Positions 26,314 to 31,323 of a stretch of DNA of 31,323 bases are shown here, one piece after another. Made by a program: the position numbers and the translations under genes. Under the pieces are notes generated by a model. It saw only the letters and a program-made list of their open reading frames with translations, searched no databases and was not told where the DNA came from. The stretch covers positions 1 through 31,323 of the forward strand of contig JAYEJW010000386.1 of assembly GCA_034716535.1 (NCBI GenBank), written 5' to 3'. Within the stretch, counting starts at the first letter, position 1; each line of letters starts with the position of its first letter. This DNA comes from JAYEJW01 sp034716535 (GTDB taxonomy: Bacteria; Pseudomonadota; Gammaproteobacteria; Chromatiales; Chromatiaceae).

Positions 26314-26950
26314 CGATGTCGGGAAACAGGGATTCCGGGTGATCCGCCAGGGCGGTCAGGTCCTCGGCAATGGCAGCGGGCCCCTGCGTGCTCGGAAACA
26401 GGGCGACCAGCCGGCCCCGGGGGCCGATCAGATAAAAGGGTGCACCGCCGTCGTCTGCAGTTGTCGTGGCCCCGGGCGGTGCTGCGCCCAGTGCCGCGCG
26501 CAGGCGTTGGAGCTCGCCGGCCTCGCCTGAGAGCAGCTTTAGCGCCCGCGACAGGCGGCTGAAGTCCCGCGCCAGGTTCGGTGCCTGTGTGTCGGCCGCC
26601 AGCGCGAGCTGGAGATCGGCCTGTAGATCCTGCCGGTCCGCAAGGCGGTTGCTTGCGTCGATCATCCGCGTCACAGCCAGGTGACCACGGGCCTGGGTCA
26701 GGTCGCCGAAGGCCAGGAGTGTCCAGTGTTCCCGGAGGTCCTGTGCGGTGAAGGTCAGACCGTCCGTATCCTGGAGCTCGAAGTCCGGAAGCTCCCGCGC
26801 CGGCCGCACCAGCACGCCCTCGATGGTCGGGGGACCGGCATTGCCGAGCTTGTGCTGGTTCCCCCAGTAATACCCGCCCAGGAACAGGCCGATGGCCGCC
26901 GCGATGAGGACGAGCCGGACCAGCGGCCCGCGCGGATTTCTGACCAGCAT
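26306..26950 (-). CDS. Sco1/SenC-like protein lacking the copper cysteines
   Basis: A 214-residue protein with an N-terminal membrane anchor (LVRLVLIAAAIGLFLGGYYW) and a thioredoxin-like periplasmic domain related to Sco proteins (LPDFELQDTDGLTFTAQDLREHW, then LLAFGDL, and GAPFYLIGPRGRLVALF near the end). Sco proteins deliver copper to cytochrome oxidase through CxxxC. Here the region reads FGDLTQARGHL, and the mature domain has no cysteine, so copper binding or thiol chemistry of that kind is excluded. It overlaps psd by 8 bases and follows the aminotransferase by 18. Function is unknown; a structural or heme/lipid-related role is speculation. Confidence 0.75.
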   Translation of the reverse strand: MLVRNPRGPLVRLVLIAAAIGLFLGGYYWGNQHKLGNAGPPTIEGVLVRPARELPDFELQDTDGLTFTAQDLREHWTLLAFGDLTQARGHLAVTRMIDASNRLADRQDLQADLQLALAADTQAPNLARDFSRLSRALKLLSGEAGELQRLRAALGAAPPGATTTADDGGAPFYLIGPRGRLVALFPSTQGPAAIAEDLTALADHPESLFPDIDE

Positions 26951-26968
26951 CCGACCGCGGCCTGCGGC

Positions 26969-28150
26969 TCAGCCGTACAGGGCCGTGTGGACTCGGGACA
27001 GGGCCTTACCCGTGTCCACCGGCGCACCCGCGTCGTTCAGTGCCGCGCCGAGGGCGCCCACGCATAGCAGGATGTTCTCCGCCCGGCTGCTGTAGCCCAT
27101 GAGCCCGATGCGCCAGACCTTCCCGGCCAGAGCGCCCAGGCCCGCGCCGATCTCTAAATTGTACTCGGTAAGGAGCCGGGATCGGATGGCGGCGTCGTCC
27201 ACTCCGGCGGGGATGGTCACCGCGTTGAGCTGCGGCAGACGCTCCGCCTCCGGGACGATCAGCTCAAGACCCATGGCCTCGAGGCCTGCCCGCAGGGCCA
27301 GGTGGTTTCGGTGGTGGCGCGCCCAGGCGTTCTCGATCCCTTCTTCCTGCAACATGAGCAGCGCCTCATGCAGTCCGAAGAGGGAGTTCACCGGAGCCGT
27401 ATGGTGGTACGAGCGCTTCTGCTCGCCGCCCCAGTAGCCCATCACGAGATTCAGGTCCAGGAACCAGCTCTGCACCCTGGATGCCCTCGATCGCACCTTC
27501 TCGAGCGCCCGCTCGTTGAAGCTGATCGGCGCCAATCCCGGCGTGCAGGACAGGCACTTCTGGGAACCCGCGTAGACCGCGTCCAGATCCCATGCGTCGA
27601 CTTCCAGCGCGCAGCCCCCCAGGGCGGTGACTGCGTCCACGATGGTCAGGCAGTCGTGACGGTGGGCGATCTCCACGAGGGTCTTTACGTCCGAACCGGC
27701 GCCGGTGGATGTCTCAGCCTGGACGAAGGCCACGATCTTGGCATCCGGGTTTGCCTTTAGCGCGTCCTCCAGCTTGGTCGGGTCTACGGCGCGCCCCCAG
27801 GGGTCCTCCACAACCAGGGCCTCGCCCCCGATGCGCTCCACGTTCTCCTTCATGCGTTGGCCGAAGACACCGTTGATGCAGACCACCACCTTGTCCCCCG
27901 GCTCCACCAGGTTGACGAAGCAGGTCTCCATGCCCGCGGAGCCCGGTGCGGACACCGGCATCGTCAGGCGGTTCTCTGTGCGGAAGGCGTAGCGCAGAAG
28001 CTCCTTGAGCTCGTCCATCATGGCCACGAATTGCGGGTCCAGGTGGCCGACGGTGGGACGCGAGAGGGCCTCGAGGACGCGGGGGTGGACATCGGCGGGG
28101 CCGGGCCCCATAAGAGTACGGACGGTCGGATTGAAGGAGCGGATGGTCAT
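26969..28150 (-). CDS. Class V aminotransferase, serine/alanine-glyoxylate type
   Basis: A 393-residue PLP enzyme of the serine-glyoxylate / alanine-glyoxylate aminotransferase family. The PLP lysine is Lys198 in AGSQKCLSCTPG. Asp172 in IVDAVTALGG stacks with the PLP nitrogen, and VSAPGSAGMET is the phosphate-binding loop. The N-terminal LMGPGPADVHPRV is characteristic. It probably works in glycine/serine/glyoxylate metabolism; the exact amino donor cannot be read from the sequence. It is the first gene of the operon with the Sco-like gene and psd, and a good promoter is found upstream. Confidence 0.9.
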   Translation of the reverse strand: MTIRSFNPTVRTLMGPGPADVHPRVLEALSRPTVGHLDPQFVAMMDELKELLRYAFRTENRLTMPVSAPGSAGMETCFVNLVEPGDKVVVCINGVFGQRMKENVERIGGEALVVEDPWGRAVDPTKLEDALKANPDAKIVAFVQAETSTGAGSDVKTLVEIAHRHDCLTIVDAVTALGGCALEVDAWDLDAVYAGSQKCLSCTPGLAPISFNERALEKVRSRASRVQSWFLDLNLVMGYWGGEQKRSYHHTAPVNSLFGLHEALLMLQEEGIENAWARHHRNHLALRAGLEAMGLELIVPEAERLPQLNAVTIPAGVDDAAIRSRLLTEYNLEIGAGLGALAGKVWRIGLMGYSSRAENILLCVGALGAALNDAGAPVDTGKALSRVHTALYG

Positions 28151-28204
28151 GGTCGATTCTTTGTGATCCGTCAGCGGCTTAGAAAGGTTGCGAGCGAATC
28201 AAAC

Positions 28205-28233
28205 AGTATACGGGGGGGCCAACCGCGCCTCAA
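28205..28233 (-). promoter_or_regulatory. Sigma-70-like promoter for the aminotransferase-sco-psd operon
   Basis: On the minus strand TTGAGG, a 17-base spacer and TATACT (5/6 match) lie 55 bases upstream of ATG 28150, in the divergent spacer shared with msrB. The spacer contains a run of seven C residues. Confidence 0.55.
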
Positions 28234-28308
28234 GGCGAGCTCCTCACCCCGAGCCCGAATTTTCGGATACCGAAAGGCCGCGATACCGAGCATCTTGACG
28301 AGGCGTTT

Positions 28309-28716
28309 ATGACCGACAAGATCAAGAAGAGCGACGAGGAATGGCGCGGGGAGCTGACCCCCGAGCAGTACCATGTGTGCCGCGAGAAGGGCACGGAGCC
28401 GCCCTTCACGGGGAAGTATCACGCACACAAGGACGCGGGCCTCTACAAGTGCTCCTGCTGCGGCGCGGAGCTCTTCAGCTCTGCGCACAAGTATGACTCG
28501 GGGAGCGGATGGCCCAGCTTCTGGAAGTCCGCGGTCGACGATACCGTGGAGACCGAGACGGACCTGAGTCATGGAATGCGTCGGGTCGAGGTCCGCTGCG
28601 ACGGCTGCGGCGCCCACCTGGGGCACGTCTTCGAGGACGGTCCGCGCCCCACCGGACTGCGCTACTGCATCAACTCCGTGTCCCTGGATTTCGAACCCGA
28701 CTCGGGCGAGGATTGA
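28309..28716 (+). CDS. msrB: Peptide-methionine (R)-S-oxide reductase
   Basis: MsrB repairs the R-form of methionine sulfoxide in proteins. The 135-residue protein has the zinc site CSCC (Cys48, Cys51) and CDGC (Cys97, Cys100), the substrate motif GSGWPSFW, and the catalytic Cys120 in RYCINS. There is no signal peptide, so it acts in the cytoplasm. GAGG lies 6 bases before ATG 28309. It is a single gene diverging from the aminotransferase operon. Confidence 0.97.
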   Translation: MTDKIKKSDEEWRGELTPEQYHVCREKGTEPPFTGKYHAHKDAGLYKCSCCGAELFSSAHKYDSGSGWPSFWKSAVDDTVETETDLSHGMRRVEVRCDGCGAHLGHVFEDGPRPTGLRYCINSVSLDFEPDSGED

Positions 28717-28759
28717 CGGCGCTCCCGATCGGGCGTTTCCAATGCGCGCCGATTGTCTA

Positions 28760-28885
28760 CTTTCGTTTTTCGCCGCAGGGGTGGGAGCGGCGCCCTCGCC
28801 GCGATCAAGCGTCACTGCAGCAGCTAGCGTCCAATCGCGCCGGGGGCGGCGCTCCTACGGGAAACGCAGTTTTTTTCGCGAAAGA
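28760..28885 (+). repeat. Dispersed ~125-bp imperfect palindrome, copy B
   Basis: This is the second copy of the element at 2777-2899, in opposite orientation. It opens with TTTCGTTTTTCGCCGCA, carries the GC-rich near-inverted arms, and closes with ACGGGAAACGCAG, a T-run and CGCGAAAG. It fills the spacer between the convergent msrB and nuclease-like genes and ends six bases from the latter's stop codon. Confidence 0.85.
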
Positions 28886-28890
28886 CGTAC

Positions 28891-29388
28891 CTATCTGCGC
28901 CTGGAGCCCTCCGGAAACACCCGCGTACTGAAGGAGTCCGCCGGAAAGCCCCAGACCCCGAGCTCGTGCGTACGTGCGATCTTCTCCAGGGCGTGATACT
29001 CGAAGGGCGCGTTCGGCAAGGCGAGCGCCCAGCCGCGCTCGATGAGGTAGGCTGCCAGGTCTTCCCCCGGATCGAAGCTGGTGCGGTCCACGTAGCAGAC
29101 CGCATTCAGGCTGCGGTCCTCATTCTCGCTCTGGGGGAAACAGCGGATGAACCCCTTGACCTTGAAATCCAATGCCAGGACGGTGCGCGAATCACAGCGT
29201 ACCGGGCGGATCCAGTCCCGGCATTGCCGATTCGTGGGCGGGATGTAGATGCCGTCCAGGTGTACCACCCGTCCCTTGATCAGCATGCTGCCGTCGCTGT
29301 GTACGATGGCGTGGCCAACGAGCTCGCGCGCCGCCGCCGCGTTCCAGTAGAACAAAAGGAGAAGAAGCATCAGGGTCCGAAAAAGCAC
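28891..29388 (-). CDS. Exported thermonuclease-like (SNase-fold) protein, probably inactive
   Basis: A 165-residue protein with a signal peptide (MLMLLLLLFYWNAAAA region) and a staphylococcal-nuclease-like OB fold. Family-like blocks are VVHLDGIYIPP (usually R-L-x-G-I-D-x-P-E), RTVLALDF, a CYVD strand, and GEDLAAYLIERGWALAL. The Arg/Glu/Arg catalytic set of SNase is not apparent at the expected places, so nuclease activity is doubtful. Four cysteines (QCRDWIRPVRCD, IRCF, VCYV) could form disulfides. It stands alone, convergent with msrB and divergent from the cas6 remnant. Confidence 0.7.
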   Translation of the reverse strand: MLFRTLMLLLLLFYWNAAAARELVGHAIVHSDGSMLIKGRVVHLDGIYIPPTNRQCRDWIRPVRCDSRTVLALDFKVKGFIRCFPQSENEDRSLNAVCYVDRTSFDPGEDLAAYLIERGWALALPNAPFEYHALEKIARTHELGVWGFPADSFSTRVFPEGSRRR

Positions 29389-29611
29389 GGCGTTTCCTCG
29401 ATTCGAAGCGTTGGACGTTCTCGTTATGGCGCCATTCTAGCAGCCGTCGCCCCAAGGCTCCTCCCGAGTGCTCACTGGGGTGCAAGCTTGCCGGCCGCGC
29501 CGCACGGCGTCCGACCTAGTGTGCCTTTCGGTATGCTGCGGGGCATCCCCCATCAGGCGTCGGACCAACTAGCAGAGAAAGACCGGTAGCCGGCCGGTTT
29601 TCTTGCACACC

Positions 29612-29625
29612 AGGAGGCATGCGTG
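29612..29625 (+). promoter_or_regulatory. Ribosome binding site and GTG start of the cas6 remnant
   Basis: A perfect AGGAGG (29612-29617) stands five bases before GTG 29623. It fixes the original cas6 start in a frame different from the main Cas6 reading frame, which exposes the frameshift. Upstream, ACCGG/CCGGT with TTTT (29582-29601) is a weak hairpin. Confidence 0.65.
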
Positions 29626-30473
29626 ACGGAGTTGGCTAATGCTGAGGGGGTAAGAAGGGGGGCTTCACCGACGCTTCCCGTCGTGCGGGTCCGGTTCGTC
29701 TGCCAGGCGGCAGCGTCCCCGCGTACGCCGGATCCGATTGGCGCGGTCTGATCGGGCACGGCCTGCGCCGCCTCGCTTGCGTGACGCGACAGCCGACGTG
29801 CGAAGGATGCCTGCTGCGCAGCAGCTGCACCTATTCGGTGTTCTTCGAGACCCCTCCGGCGCAAGGACAGCCATTGGGAAGACGTTACACGGCGCTGCGG
29901 CACCCATTCGTGATCGAGCCTGACGTCGGCGTCGCGCGTGAAGTGGGCGAGGGTGATCCCCTGCGCCTGTGCGTCGTCCTTCTCGGTTCCGCAATCGAAC
30001 AGGCGCCTTATCTCATTCACGCCCTGAATCTGGGCGGTGAGAGGGGGCTGGGGCGTGCCGGGCCGCGTTTCTCGGTGGCCGCGGTGGAGCGGGAGGGAGG
30101 CATTTCTGGGCAGCAATCGCTGGGAGCAGTCTATGCGGCCGGTCAGGGGGAGTATCGTCGGCTAAAGGTTCGCCCCCCGGTCGTACCGCCACCGCCCGAG
30201 ATGGTTCGGGTCAGGCTCGTCACACCGTTTCGCGTTAAACGCCGCGGACGTTTCGTCGGCGCGGGCGAATTCGAGGTAGCCGATTTGCTGCGCAATCTGT
30301 GCGCACGCTTGACCATGCTCTCCGATCTCTACGGCGGCGATCCGCGGCCATTCGAGTGGACGCGCCTCGCGGGCGAGACCTACAGCGTCCAGCTCGCTGA
30401 CGTTCGACTGCATTGGCACGAATGGACCCGCTATTCCTCCCGCCAGCAGACGCGGATGCAGATGGGCGGACTG
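29623..30473 (+). pseudogene. cas6: CRISPR endoribonuclease Cas6, frameshifted and C-terminally truncated
   Basis: Cas6 cuts CRISPR precursor RNA in the cytoplasm. From GTG 29623 the first frame gives ...TLPVVRVRFVCQAAA (to about 29715), which looks like the first Cas6 strand. The continuing family sequence (VPAYAGSDWRGLIGHGLRR, then VTRQPTCEGCLLRSSCTY) is in another frame, so about one base was lost between 29707 and 29727. The second frame runs on through EGCLLRSSC (a C-x2-C...C cluster usual in this subfamily), NLGGERGLGRAG and HEWTRYSSRQQTRMQMGGLL, then stops resembling Cas6. The last ~50 residues, with the glycine-rich loop, are missing. GTG 29781 could start a shortened product. Confidence 0.8.
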
Positions 30474-31323
30474 CTTGCCGTTACCGGACTCTCGCCCCAG
30501 GTTGTCACCGAAACGCTATACGCTTTAGCCGTCGCGCGCCGGCCCGCCTTCGTTCCCACCGAGATCCAGCTGCTTACAACCGCCGAGGGTGCCGAACGGG
30601 TGGGCCTCAGCTTGCTCTCGCCCGACCCCGGCTGGTTTGCGCGCCTCCTGAGGGACTACGCGCTTCCGCCGATCGCCTTCGGAAGCGCGAACATCCACGT
30701 CCTGCGGGACGTTGCCGATCATGCTTTGAATGACATCCGCACCCTCGCGGAAAACGAGCGTGCCGCCGACGTCATCACCGGGCAGGTTCGTAGCTTGACG
30801 ACCGATCCGGACAGCGCCTTGCACGTCTAGATCGCCCGCGGCCGCAAGACCATGGGGTACTATCTGGGATACGCGCTGAGCCTGTTCGGCCGACCGCAGG
30901 ACCGCCTCTCCCACGTACTGGTGGCGGAGCCCTTCGAGTCGAGCTGGGAGTTCTTCTATCCCACCCCCTCCAGCCGGGTGATCACCACCCGCGACAACAA
31001 GCTGGCGGATACCGACGACGCCCGCGTCACGTTGGCCGAGATCCCGTTCGTGCGTCTGCGCGATGGCCTGCCGGACCGGCTTGTGAAGGGACAGGCGAGC
31101 TTCGGTCAGACCGTGGCCGCCGCCCAGCGCTCCCTGGAGCCCCCGAAGCTGGTCATCGATCTCGCCGGGCAGCGCATCGAGGCGGGGGGAGAGGTTGTTG
31201 TCATGCGGCCGGCGTCGCTCACCTCCTACAGCATGATGGCGCGGCGCCGGCTCCAGGGAATGCACGCGGCCCGCTGGGACACCAACGGCCTGGACCGCCA
31301 ATTTCTCGCCGAATACCGCCGCA
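30474..31323 (+). pseudogene. Cas_NE0113-family CARF/ring-nuclease-type protein, amber-interrupted, open at window end
   Basis: This family accompanies type III CRISPR systems and is related to CARF-domain proteins that bind or cleave cyclic oligoadenylate. The hallmark start AVTGLSPQVVTETLYALA follows Cas6 directly in the same frame with no start codon of its own. QLLTTAEGAERV and NIHVLRDVADHALNDIRT follow. At 30828-30830 a TAG replaces the Ser of the conserved HVSIAGGRKTMG block (read as HV-stop-IARGRKTMG, so the next Gly is also changed to Arg). Family sequence then continues in the same frame for 164 codons without another stop (YYLGYALSLFGRPQDRLSHV, EIPFVRLRDGLP) to the end of the window. 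ATG 30852 is the only nearby restart. Confidence 0.82.

Noticed and set aside
25417..26562. A 381-codon plus-strand open frame opposite psd and the Sco-like gene
   Set aside because: Both minus-strand genes are supported by family motifs and coupled starts; the opposite frame has none.
29389..29622. Possible CRISPR repeats or leader in the spacer before cas6
   Set aside because: No direct repeat of 23-40 bases with regular spacing is visible here or elsewhere in the window; only a weak hairpin near 29582 was found.
30525..31301. A 258-codon minus-strand open frame at the right end
   Set aside because: The plus strand encodes recognisable Cas_NE0113 sequence across the same bases, even past the amber codon.

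Overview
The window is high-GC chromosomal DNA from what looks like a chemolithotrophic, sulfur-oxidising gammaproteobacterium (Chromatiales/Ectothiorhodospiraceae-like). This rests on a flavocytochrome c sulfide dehydrogenase pair, a tetraheme NapC/NirT-type cytochrome, a FimX-type protein, an epmB-efp-epmA cluster and the general look of the proteins. The taxonomic placement is inference; no rRNA or tRNA gene was found.

Layout. Bases 1-2080 hold the 3' part of clpB, followed by a repeat-rich spacer and a small exported protein. From 2966 to 10093 everything is on the minus strand: fccB-fccA (periplasmic sulfide oxidation), an exported ankyrin-repeat protein with a tetraheme cytochrome, nadA with a NrtR-type Nudix regulator, and a membrane-anchored dynamin-like GTPase. 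From 10713 to 20303 the genes are on the plus strand: an RND efflux adaptor and permease (the permease has an unusual basic, histone-H1-like C-terminal tail), two exported proteins of unknown role, an orphan ParA-like ATPase, a membrane coiled-coil protein, and a cytosolic 5'-nucleotidase that seems to start at CTG. A FimX-like c-di-GMP receptor (minus) converges on it with a 4-base overlap.

Bases 22645-25233 contain epmB (minus) diverging from efp-epmA (plus), so the elongation factor P and both enzymes for its lysylation sit together. A minus-strand operon follows (class V aminotransferase, Sco-like protein without the copper cysteines, phosphatidylserine decarboxylase), then msrB and a degenerate secreted nuclease-like protein.

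The last 1.7 kb is the edge of a decaying type III-like CRISPR locus. A cas6 gene with a good ribosome binding site is frameshifted near its start and loses its C-terminus where it runs in frame into a Cas_NE0113-family (CARF/ring-nuclease-type) gene. That gene has an in-frame amber codon at its conserved S-x-x-G-G-R-K motif and then stays open to the window end. No CRISPR array is visible. Two copies of a ~125-bp imperfectly palindromic repeat, 26 kb apart and inverted, both lie between convergent genes. A second repeat family built on GTCGGGTTA lies behind clpB and epmA.
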